A program made the translations under genes and the position numbers. The notes beneath the pieces were generated by a model. The model worked only from the letters and a program-made list of their open reading frames with translations. It made no database searches and was not told the origin of the DNA. From positions 992,001 to 1,056,000 of the forward strand of contig NZ_JBHSWJ010000002.1 of NCBI RefSeq assembly GCF_042661605.1: 64,000 nucleotides of DNA, written 5' to 3'. This document shows, piece after piece, positions 56,692 through 64,000 of this stretch. Numbering within the stretch: the first letter of the stretch is position 1; each line of letters opens with the position of its first letter. The stretch comes from Branchiibius cervicis. GTDB taxonomy: Bacteria; Actinomycetota; Actinomycetes; Actinomycetales; Dermatophilaceae.

Positions 56692-56816
56692 TGGTCGCCA
56701 ACTGTTCACGCGGCGTACGTCAATCCCTCTTTTGAGGGCGCACCCGCACGGTGGTGTCGGGCTACGTTGGGTTTGCACGAACACATGGGTTCATCCTTCA
56801 GGGCCGGGAGGCACAG

Positions 56817-59179
56817 ATGACTGACACCAGCACCGCACCGCTGAGCGACGAACAACTGCAGTTGATCGATGCGTATTGGCGGGCAGCCAACTATCTGTCG
56901 GTGGGGCAGATCTACCTGCTGGACAATCCGTTGCTGCGCGAGCCCTTGAAGCCCGAACACGTCAAGCCGCGCCTGCTCGGCCACTGGGGAACGACGCCGG
57001 GTCTGAACATCATCTACGCGCACATGAACCGGTTGATCAAGGAGCGCGACCTCGACGTCATCTATCTGGCCGGTCCGGGTCACGGCGGACCCGGCCTGGT
57101 GGCCAACACCTACCTCGAGGGGACTTACTCGGAGTTCTACTCGGCGATCGGGAAGTCAGAGGATGGCATCCGAAAACTGTTCCGGCAGTTCAGTTTTCCC
57201 GGCGGCATCCCCAGCCACGTCGCTCCGGAGACCCCCGGCTCCATCCACGAGGGCGGCGAGTTGGGCTACTCGCTGGTGCACGCCTACGGCGCAGCCTTCG
57301 ACAACCCGGACCTGATCGCACTGTGCGTCATCGGCGACGGGGAAGCAGAGACCGGCCCGCTGGCCGCGAGCTGGCACTCCAACAAGTTCCTGGATCCCGC
57401 CCAGGACGGCGCGGTGCTGCCGATCCTGCACCTGAACGGCTACAAGATCGCCAACCCGACGGTGCTGGCGCGCATCCCGGAGTCGGAGCTGACCGAGCTG
57501 CTGAAGGGGTATGGCTACGAGCCCATCTTCGTCACCGGCGACGAACCGGCATCGGTACACCAGCAGTTGGCCGCGGCCCTGGAGAAGTCGGTCGATCAGA
57601 TCCACGCCATCCAGGCCCATGCCCGTGAGGGCCACGAGGGGAGCGTCCCGCCTGGCCGGCGATCGTGATGAACACCCCGAAGGGCTGGACCGGTCCGAAG
57701 GTGGTCGACGGCCTGCCGGTCGAGGGCACCTGGCGTGCGCACCAGGTGCCGCTGGCCGAGACCCGCACGAACGCGGAGCACCGTGCCCAGCTCGAGGAGT
57801 GGATGCGCTCCTACAAGCCTGAAGAATTGTTCACCGAAGACGGTGCGCTGATCGAATCCCTCGCCGCGCTGGCGCCGGAGGGGGACCGACGCATGGGTGC
57901 CAACCCGCACGCCAACGGCGGCGAGCTGTTGCGGGACCTGGTGCTGCCGGACTTCCGGGACTACGGCGTCCAGGTCGAGCGGCCGGGAGTGACCATCAGC
58001 GAGGCGACCAAGGTGCTCGGCACCTGGTTGCGCGACGTGATCCGGATGAACCCGGACAACTTCCGCATCATGGGGCCGGACGAAACCGCATCCAACCGCT
58101 TGCAGGCGGTGTTCGAAGCGACCGACCGGGCCTGGGAAGCATCCACCCTGCCCACCGATGAGCATCTCGCGCCGAACGGCCGCGTGATGGAGGTCTTGTC
58201 CGAGCACCTGTGCCAGGGCTGGCTGGAGGGGTACCTGCTGACCGGCAGGCACGGACTCTTCAACTGCTACGAGGCGTTCATCCACATCGTCGACGCGATG
58301 TTCAACCAACACGCGAAGTGGCTCAAGACCACCGACTCGATCCCCTGGCGACGGCCCATCGCGTCGCTCAACTACCTTCTCTCCTCACACGTCTGGCGCC
58401 AGGACCACAACGGCTTCAGTCACCAGGACCCCGGTTTCATCGACCACGTCGTCAACAAGAAGGCGGAGGTCGTGCGGGTCTACCTCCCGCCGGACACCAA
58501 CACGTTGCTGTCGGTTGCCGACCACTGCCTGCGGTCCCGGCAGTACGTCAATGTGGTCGTCGCCGGCAAGCAACCCGCGCTGACCTACCTGTCGATGGAC
58601 GAGGCCATCGCGCACTGCACCCGCGGACTGGGCATCTGGGAGTGGGCGTGCAACACCCGCGAAGAGCCCGACGTGGTGATCGCCAGCGCCGGGGACATTC
58701 CGACGCTGGAGGCGCTCGCGGCCGTGGACCTGCTGCGGCAGCACCTGCCTGATCTCAAGGTCCGTTTCATCAACGTCGTGGACATGATGCGGCTCCAACC
58801 GGACACCGAGCACCCGCACGGCATGAACGACCGCGATTTCGATGCTCTTTTCACCAAGGACAAGCCGGTTATCTTCGCCTACCACGGCTACCCGTGGCTG
58901 GTGCACCGCCTGACCTATCGGCGTACGAACCACAACAACATCCACGTGCGGGGCTACAAGGAGGAGGGGACCACGACCACGCCGTTCGACATGGTGATGT
59001 TGAACGACCTGGATCGCTTCCACCTGGTGATGGACGTGATCGACCGGACCCCCGGCTTGGGATCGACGCAGGCGGTGCTGCGTCAGGAGATGTCCGATGC
59101 GCGGTTGGCGGCGCGCGCCTACACCCGGGAGCACGGCGAGGACGACCCCGAGATCAGCGGGTGGTCCTGGCCCGGCTGA
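56817..59179 (+). CDS. xfp: xylulose-5-phosphate/fructose-6-phosphate phosphoketolase, frameshifted
   Basis: About 787 residues, standard for the family, from the ATG at 56817 with GGGAGG upstream. It uses thiamine diphosphate to split xylulose-5-phosphate or fructose-6-phosphate into acetyl phosphate and an aldose phosphate. Early motifs are HWGTTPGLN and GPGHGGPG; the ThDP motif is GDGEAETGP near residue 183. One base is missing in the GGGG run at 57638-57641; the repaired frame runs RPAWPAIVMNTPKGWTGPK, a family hallmark, into the intact second half. Acetate kinase or phosphotransacetylase genes are not adjacent. Confidence 0.95.
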
Positions 59180-59211
59180 TCAGGTCTGGTTGGTCCTTGA
59201 ACTCAGGTTTG

Positions 59212-59290
59212 CGCGGGTTGTCGACAGACGCGCGGGTTACAGCCCGCGCGAACGTGGACAACCCGCGCGAACGTGGACAACCCGCGCGGA
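59212..59290. repeat. repeat cluster: two 19-bp tandem copies, a partial third and hairpins
   Basis: CCCGCGCGAACGTGGACAA occurs at 59243-59261 and 59262-59280, and its first eight bases begin again at 59281. Just before, CGCGCGGG-N6-CCCGCGCG forms a hairpin (59229-59250), and GCGCGGGTTGTC at 59212-59223 is the inverse of the array's GACAACCCGCGC. The family is shared with the palindrome at 43862-43917. The cluster occupies the spacer between xfp and rpsO. Confidence 0.75.
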
Positions 59291-59431
59291 TCGGGTCTCC
59301 GCCGCCGATTCGGTCGGTGCGCGCGCCGCTGGTAGCCTGGTATCGCCGTACAACCGGCCGCGGATCAAGAGCGCCCTGGTGGACATGCCCAGGTGCACCG
59401 CGCAACCGAGCACAGAAGGAGTCGCCCGACC

Positions 59432-59701
59432 ATGCCGTTGGACACCGCCACCAAGGCCAGGATCATTTCCGAATACGGGACCAAAGAGGGCGACACCGGT
59501 TCGCCCGAGGTGCAGATCGCGATGCTCACGCAGCGCATCTCCGACCTGACCGAGCACTCCCGTCAGCACCCGCACGACCACCACAGCCGCCGCGGCCTGC
59601 TGCTGCTGGTCGGCCAGCGCAAGCGTCTGCTGCGCTACCTGGAGTCCGTTGACGTCGAGCGTTACCGCTCGCTCATCAAGCGACTGGGTCTGCGTCGCTG
59701 A
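59432..59701 (+). CDS. rpsO: 30S ribosomal protein S15
   Basis: The gene encodes 89 residues, the exact universal size. An AGAAGGAG site lies upstream of the ATG; longer in-frame starts are not supported. The sequence has EGDTGSPEVQIAMLTQRI, DHHSRRGLLLLVGQRKRLLRYL and the terminal RYRSLIKRLGLRR, all hallmarks of S15, which binds 16S rRNA in the central domain early in assembly. The rpsO-pnp pair is conserved across bacteria; a hairpin separates the two here and probably tunes read-through. Confidence 0.98.
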   Translation: MPLDTATKARIISEYGTKEGDTGSPEVQIAMLTQRISDLTEHSRQHPHDHHSRRGLLLLVGQRKRLLRYLESVDVERYRSLIKRLGLRR

Positions 59702-59720
59702 ATTCACAGAGTTACGACCG

Positions 59721-59751
59721 AGAGGCGGTCACCCACCGGGTGGCCGTCTCT
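59721..59751 (+). terminator. rpsO-pnp intergenic hairpin
   Basis: A 14-bp stem (59721-59734 with 59738-59751), with two G-U type pairs and a three-base loop, begins 20 bases after rpsO. In Streptomyces the equivalent hairpin is a partial terminator and an RNase III site; a similar role here is inferred. Confidence 0.65.
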
Positions 59752-59823
59752 TCGGCGTATGTAGGAAGCCCGCGCACAACGATGATGTGCGGTCTGAGCA
59801 GAGAAACAAGAAGAGGAGGGCCC

Positions 59824-62229
59824 ATGGAGGGTCCAGAAATCACGTTCGCTGAAGCCGTCATCGACAATGGCGACTTCGGCACCCGCACGGTGCGGTTCGA
59901 GACCGGCCGTCTGGCCAAGCAGGCCGCTGGTGCGGTCCTGTGCTACTTGGACGATGAGACGTCCTTGCTGTCGACGACGGCCGCGGGCAAGCAGCCCAAG
60001 GACCAGTTCGACTTTTTCCCCCTGACCGTCGACGTCGAGGAGCGGATGTACGCCGCGGGCAAGATCCCGGGCAGCTTCTTCCGTCGTGAGGGTCGCCCCT
60101 CGACCGACGCGATCCTGACCTGCCGGTTGATCGACCGGCCGCTGCGCCCGGCCTTCGTGAAGGGTCTGCGCAACGAGGTCCAGGTCGTCATCACCGTCTT
60201 GTCGCTGAACCCCGACCACCAGTACGACGTGCTGGCCATCAACGGCGCTTCGGCGTCGACGCAGATCTCGGGTCTGCCGTTCTCCGGCCCGATTGGTGCG
60301 ACCCGGGTGTCGCTCATCGACGGCCAGTGGGTGGCGTTCCCGAACTTCTCCGACATCGAGCGCTCGACCTTCGACATGGTCGTGGCCGGTCGCATCGTCG
60401 GTGACGACGTCGCGATCATGATGGTCGAGGCCGAGTCCACGGAGTCGACCTGGGACCTGGTCAAGAACCAGGGCAAGCAGGCTCCGACCGAGGAGATCGT
60501 TGCGCAGGGTCTGGAAGCAGCCAAGAAGTTCATCCGCGTGCTGTGCGAGGCGCAGCAGCAGCTGGCGTCGCAGGCCGCGAAGCCGGTGCAGGAGTTCCCG
60601 CTGTTCCTGGACTACCAGGACGACGTCTACGAGGCCGTCGAGAAGGACGCCTCCGAGCAGGTCGCCGCTGCGCTCACCATCGCCGGCAAGCAGGACCGCG
60701 AGGAGAAGCTGGACGAGCTGAAGGACGCCCTGAAGGCTGAACTGGCCGGTGAGGGCAAGCGTTTCGAGGGCCGGGAGAAGGAAGTTTCTGCGGCCTACCG
60801 TTCGGTGCAGAAGAAGCTGGTCCGCGAGCGCATCCTGCGCGACAAGGTCCGCATCGACGGTCGTGGGCTGGCGGACATCCGCGCCCTGTCCGCCGAGGTC
60901 GAGGTGCTCCCGCGGGTGCACGGTTCGGCGATCTTCGAGCGCGGGGAGACCCAGATCCTGGGTGTCACCACGCTGAACATGCTGCGCATGGAGCAGCAGC
61001 TGGACACGTTGTCGCCGGTGACGCGCAAGCGCTACATGCACAACTACAACTTCCCGCCGTACTCCACCGGTGAGACCGGCCGCGTGGGCTCGCCCAAGCG
61101 CCGCGAGATCGGCCACGGTGCACTTGCCGAGCGTGCTCTGGTGCCGGTGCTGCCGACGCGTGAGGAGTTCCCCTACGCGATCCGTCAGGTGTCCGAGGCG
61201 CTGAGCTCCAACGGCTCGACCTCGATGGGTTCGGTGTGTGCCTCGACGCTGTCGCTGCTGAACGCGGGTGTGCCGCTGCGCGCACCGGTCGCCGGTATCG
61301 CGATGGGTCTGGTCTCGGCGCAGCTCGACGGCCAGACGCAGTACGCCGCGTTGACCGACATCCTGGGCGCCGAAGATGCCTTCGGCGACATGGACTTCAA
61401 GGTGGCCGGCACCCGCGAGTTCGTCACCGCGATCCAGTTGGACACCAAGCTCGACGGCATCCCCGCCGACGTGCTGGCCGGTGCTCTGACCCAGGCGCGC
61501 ACCGCGCGTCTGCACATCCTGGACGTGATGAACGAGGCCATCGACGCACCCGATGAGATGTCGCCGTACGCCCCGCGCGTCATCAGCGTCACCGTCCCGG
61601 TCGACAAGATCGGTGAGGTCATCGGCCCGAAGGGCAAGATGATCAACCAGATCCAGGACGACACCGGCGCGGACATCTCGATCGAGGACGACGGCACCAT
61701 CTACATCGGTGCGACCGACGGTCCCTCGGCCGAGGCGGCGCGGGCCGCGATCAACGCGATCGCCAACCCGCAGATGCCGGAGATCGGCGAGCGCTTCCTG
61801 GGCACCGTGGTCAAGACCACGACGTTCGGCGCGTTCGTCTCGTTGCTGCCCGGCAAGGACGGTCTGCTGCACATCTCCGAGGTGCGCAAGTTGGTCGGCG
61901 GCAAGCGGATCGACGCCGTCGAGGATGTCCTCAAGGTCGGCCAGAAGGTCCAGGTCGAGCTCAAGGAGATCGACCCGCGCGGCAAGCTATCGCTGGGTGT
62001 CGTGGAGGAGAACGCTCCGGCCGCTGACGCGCCTGCGCAGGCTGCTCCCGCCGAGGAGCCCGAGACCGGCGAAGCGTCCAATGACGTTGCGCCGGAGGAC
62101 GCTTCGGACTCCTCTGACGAGCGAGGCGAGCGTCGCCCGCGTAACCGTCGCCGTCGCGGCGGTGGCAACCGCAACCGCGGTGAAGGTGAGCAGTCCGGCG
62201 ATGCGCCGGTGAGCGCCGACGCCGAGTAA
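59824..62229 (+). CDS. pnp: polynucleotide phosphorylase / guanosine pentaphosphate synthetase
   Basis: The gene encodes 801 residues with AGAGGAGGG just before the ATG. Two RNase PH-like domains are joined by a helical linker: the first has FFPLTVDVEERMYAAGKIPG and FFRREGRPS, the second AIFERGETQILG and TSMGSVCASTLSLLNAG with the catalytic aspartates beyond. A KH domain (KIGEVIGPKGKMINQIQDD) and an S1 domain (FLGTVVKTTTFGAFVSLLPGKDGLLH) follow. The last 60 residues are acidic, then Arg/Gly-rich, as in actinobacteria. It degrades RNA from the 3' end and adds tails. A strong terminator follows. Confidence 0.97.
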   Translation: MEGPEITFAEAVIDNGDFGTRTVRFETGRLAKQAAGAVLCYLDDETSLLSTTAAGKQPKDQFDFFPLTVDVEERMYAAGKIPGSFFRREGRPSTDAILTCRLIDRPLRPAFVKGLRNEVQVVITVLSLNPDHQYDVLAINGASASTQISGLPFSGPIGATRVSLIDGQWVAFPNFSDIERSTFDMVVAGRIVGDDVAIMMVEAESTESTWDLVKNQGKQAPTEEIVAQGLEAAKKFIRVLCEAQQQLASQAAKPVQEFPLFLDYQDDVYEAVEKDASEQVAAALTIAGKQDREEKLDELKDALKAELAGEGKRFEGREKEVSAAYRSVQKKLVRERILRDKVRIDGRGLADIRALSAEVEVLPRVHGSAIFERGETQILGVTTLNMLRMEQQLDTLSPVTRKRYMHNYNFPPYSTGETGRVGSPKRREIGHGALAERALVPVLPTREEFPYAIRQVSEALSSNGSTSMGSVCASTLSLLNAGVPLRAPVAGIAMGLVSAQLDGQTQYAALTDILGAEDAFGDMDFKVAGTREFVTAIQLDTKLDGIPADVLAGALTQARTARLHILDVMNEAIDAPDEMSPYAPRVISVTVPVDKIGEVIGPKGKMINQIQDDTGADISIEDDGTIYIGATDGPSAEAARAAINAIANPQMPEIGERFLGTVVKTTTFGAFVSLLPGKDGLLHISEVRKLVGGKRIDAVEDVLKVGQKVQVELKEIDPRGKLSLGVVEENAPAADAPAQAAPAEEPETGEASNDVAPEDASDSSDERGERRPRNRRRRGGGNRNRGEGEQSGDAPVSADAE

Positions 62230-62249
62230 CTGATCGACGTACGCCGAGT

Positions 62250-62279
62250 GGCCCGGTTCCCCCTCAGGGGAGCCGGGCC
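62250..62279. terminator. terminator after pnp, overlapping the convergent gene's stop
   Basis: A 13-bp stem (62250-62262 with 62267-62279) with one G-U pair and the loop CTCA. The loop contains the stop codon (TCA on the plus strand) of the convergent VanZ/RDD gene, so the same hairpin lies inside that gene's last codons. Confidence 0.75.
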
Positions 62280-63307
62280 TCTTCGGTCAGGGCGCGGGCG
62301 TCGCGCACGCGGTGACCGCCCAGCCCGGGCAGGCCGCTGTGGTCTCCGCGCCAGATGGCAACGACGCAAACCAGTGCGAACACGACACCCAGCAGCGGGC
62401 CGTAGGGCAGCAGGGTCAACACCAGATATCCGCCGATACCGCCGAAGAACCGGATGAGCCGCTGGCCGACGCCGAGTTCGCCGAAACGGATCTCCACGGC
62501 GTAGTCGCCCACCGTGCGCCCGGTCATCAGCACGAGGATCACGAAGAGGGCTACGGTCCCGAAATCGCCGATGGTACTGGCCACTTCACCCGAGCGAACT
62601 GCCGATTCGGCATGCATCGCGTACCGCAGCACCAGCTGGGTCGCGACGGAGAGCAGGATGCTGGCGATCGTGACCGTCATCAGATCGCAGACCATGCCGA
62701 CCAGACGGCGCCCGCGCGTGACCGGGCGCGGCTGATGCACCACCGCGGGATCGATCAGGCGGCGATGGAAGGGCAGCGCGAGCAGCGAACCGATTACGGC
62801 ACCAGTGGTATTCGTCAACATGTCGTCGACGTCGAACACCCGGTAGGCGCAGGGATATAGCCCCCAGACCCCGGTGCCCTGGGTGCACTCGATGAAGACG
62901 GAGGTGCCGAGCCCGATCAGGAAGGCGACCACCACGCCTCGGCGTGCGACGAACCGCACGAAGAAGCCCAGCGGCACGAAGAGGGCCACGTTGAACACCA
63001 GTTGCAGCACGGCAGGATCGGTCAGCGGATGACCGCGAGACACTGCTCCACGGATGTCGTCGACGAACGCGGTGATGCGCAGGTTGCGGCCGGCGCATTG
63101 CAGCGTGTCGGGGTCCGGCAGTGGCAGCAGGGTGAACACCCAGATGGCGAAGAAGTAGACCAGTACGGCCAGATAAATCAGAACCGTCCGAAGACTCAGC
63201 GTCCCCAGCCGGCGGTAACTGAACCACACGAACGGCACGAACAGTGCGACCGAGACCACAACTCCAAGTGCGATAGCGATCGCTGCGAGCGCGGCCTGGT
63301 CGTGCAC
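62264..63307 (-). CDS. VanZ-like plus RDD-family membrane protein
   Basis: The gene encodes 347 residues from a GTG at 63307; a longer frame runs into the divergent methylase. The N-terminal half has five membrane helices with the VanZ pattern: LQLVFNVALFVPLGFFVRFV, GLGTSVFIECTQ and FDVDDMLTNTTGAVIGSLLA. The C-terminal half (residues about 210-320) is an RDD domain with three helices (RGRRLVGMVCDLMTVTIASI and FGELGVGQRLIRFFGG). VanZ proteins are linked to teicoplanin resistance and lipid-modified envelopes, but most are of unknown function. Fusions of VanZ and RDD are frequent in actinobacteria. The start is poorly supported, as no ribosome-binding site is visible. Confidence 0.8.
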   Translation of the reverse strand: MHDQAALAAIAIALGVVVSVALFVPFVWFSYRRLGTLSLRTVLIYLAVLVYFFAIWVFTLLPLPDPDTLQCAGRNLRITAFVDDIRGAVSRGHPLTDPAVLQLVFNVALFVPLGFFVRFVARRGVVVAFLIGLGTSVFIECTQGTGVWGLYPCAYRVFDVDDMLTNTTGAVIGSLLALPFHRRLIDPAVVHQPRPVTRGRRLVGMVCDLMTVTIASILLSVATQLVLRYAMHAESAVRSGEVASTIGDFGTVALFVILVLMTGRTVGDYAVEIRFGELGVGQRLIRFFGGIGGYLVLTLLPYGPLLGVVFALVCVVAIWRGDHSGLPGLGGHRVRDARALTEEARLP

Positions 63308-63343
63308 GTCGGCGAGTTTACGGGCGGGGCTTAGGCTGAACGG

Positions 63344-64000
63344 GTGCCTGAGGACAACCGTGCGATTCTGACGTGCGCGGTGGGTTTCGAGGATCTGCTG
63401 CGCGGCGACCTGATGGAGCAGTACGCCGTCCGGTCCCGTCAGATGAGCCCCGGTGAAGTGTCCGCCGAGCAGCTTCCGCCCCGGCTCAACACGATGATCG
63501 ACACCGTGGCTGTGCCCTGGGACGGTGACCCGGCGAACTTGCCGTCCATCGTGTCGCCGCACGTGCCCACCGTGTCCGGGTTCCGGGTGCAGTCCGCCGA
63601 CCCAGCCGCGCGCGACGAACTGATCGACTCGGTCGCCGCAGCTACGGGGTGGGTCAACCGGCCCGGCGCGTGGCAGGTCAATCTGGATCCGGCTCGCGGC
63701 AGGGTCGAGATCGGGCCGCTGGCGTGGGCGGCCCGGTTCGGCCGCATGCGTCGACTTCCGGCCACCACCCCGCCGCCCGTCGCCGCCGGATTGTTGCGCC
63801 TGGCGAAGCTCAAACCCGGGATGACGTTGCTGGATCCGTGCGGGGGAGTGGCGACCGTGCCGATCGTCGACGCGATCGAGCGCCCCGATGGGCACGGCTG
63901 GTCGATTGATGCCGACCCGGCCGCTGTCGCCGACGCGGCCGCCAACGTCGCCGAGCGCGACCTGATCGATCGGATCGACGTACGCCGAGGGGACGCCGCC
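63344..64000 (+). CDS. putative RNA methyltransferase (Trm11/THUMP-methylase-like), 5' part
   Basis: The frame is open from a GTG at 63344 to the window end (219 codons, no stop), so the gene is partial. It begins VPEDNRAILTCAVGFEDLLRG. Residues about 115-160 (NRPGAWQVNLDPARGRVEIG) resemble the segment that precedes the catalytic domain in THUMP-type methylases, followed by the SAM-binding motif LLDPCGGVATVPI near 165-177, which matches the LLDPxCGSGT motif of the Trm11/RlmL-like family. A glycine-rich loop and an acidic residue (SIDADPAAV) follow. The target RNA cannot be inferred. It is divergent from the VanZ/RDD gene with 36 bases between starts. Confidence 0.65.
   Translation, partial: MPEDNRAILTCAVGFEDLLRGDLMEQYAVRSRQMSPGEVSAEQLPPRLNTMIDTVAVPWDGDPANLPSIVSPHVPTVSGFRVQSADPAARDELIDSVAAATGWVNRPGAWQVNLDPARGRVEIGPLAWAARFGRMRRLPATTPPPVAAGLLRLAKLKPGMTLLDPCGGVATVPIVDAIERPDGHGWSIDADPAAVADAAANVAERDLIDRIDVRRGDAA

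Noticed and set aside
57638..57668. Programmed ribosomal frameshift in phosphoketolase
   Set aside because: No slippery heptamer plus downstream structure stands out, the family has no known frameshifting, and ten other genes show the same one-base loss.
59243..59290. CRISPR array
   Set aside because: The copies are directly adjacent with no spacers, there are only two and a part, and no cas genes are near.
59704..61872. A long open frame antisense to pnp
   Set aside because: The plus-strand frame has all PNPase domains; the minus-strand reading is rich in Leu, Arg, Asp and Gly with no domain signs. It is a coding shadow.

Overview
The window is chromosomal DNA from a high-GC actinobacterium. 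Several features point there: ClpP1/ClpP2 with ClpX, a mycothiol-type reductase, a translational ileS T-box with a very short stem I, the ileS-folC-DUF4233-uppP-ndk-mreBCD-PBP2 gene order, tandem IdeR/DtxR-like boxes, and frequent GTG starts with ATGA/GTGA overlaps. A member of Micrococcales is likely; a Dermacoccaceae-like genus is only a guess. I see no prophage, insertion sequence or CRISPR array.

Layout. 1-5.7 kb: a catabolic cluster (acyl-CoA dehydrogenase, APH-type kinase, acyl-CoA synthetase and cyclase-family hydrolase on the minus strand; an XRE-TetR double-HTH regulator and an SDR on the plus strand). Its parts list resembles the levulinate / 4-hydroxyacid route (Lva enzymes, mammalian ACAD10/11). 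5.7-10.5 kb: a cupin, tRNA-Arg and the EfeUOB ferrous-iron system behind two IdeR-like boxes. 10.5-16.5 kb: two translationally coupled dynamin-like membrane GTPases, ssb and ettA. 16.5-30.3 kb: metabolic genes (tesB, a 4HBT thioesterase, benE, a GH13 glucosidase, truncated haemoglobin, mscS, malQ, pepN, a mycothiol reductase, rpiB, a SpoIIE-type phosphatase, a small MT0933-like protein). 30.4-35.1 kb: tRNA-Gly, tRNA-Pro, tig, clpP1, clpP2, clpX. 35.1-43.2 kb (minus): valS-cobQ-DUF4129-small membrane protein-moxR-DUF58-membrane protein, apparently one operon. 43.2-56.7 kb: a GAD/DUF1851 protein, a perfect palindrome, the T-box, ileS, folC, DUF4233, uppP, DUF2254, ndk, marR (minus), mreB, mreC, mreD and PBP2, with no rodA after it. 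56.8-64 kb: phosphoketolase, a repeat-rich spacer, rpsO, pnp, a VanZ/RDD membrane protein and the start of an RNA-methylase-like gene.

Sequence quality is an important caveat. Eleven otherwise intact genes each carry one frameshift that is repaired by adding one base, and most lie in runs of four or five G or C. This looks like systematic homopolymer under-calling and not gene decay, so those genes are annotated at full length with the break position given.

The observations most worth pursuing are: the candidate 4-hydroxyacid cluster with its double-HTH regulator and four TGTTCA/TGAACA hexamers; a hairpin that displays a DnaA box upstream of ssb; a dispersed repeat that forms a perfect palindrome before the ileS T-box and a tandem array before rpsO; and mreBCD-PBP2 without the usual neighbouring rodA.
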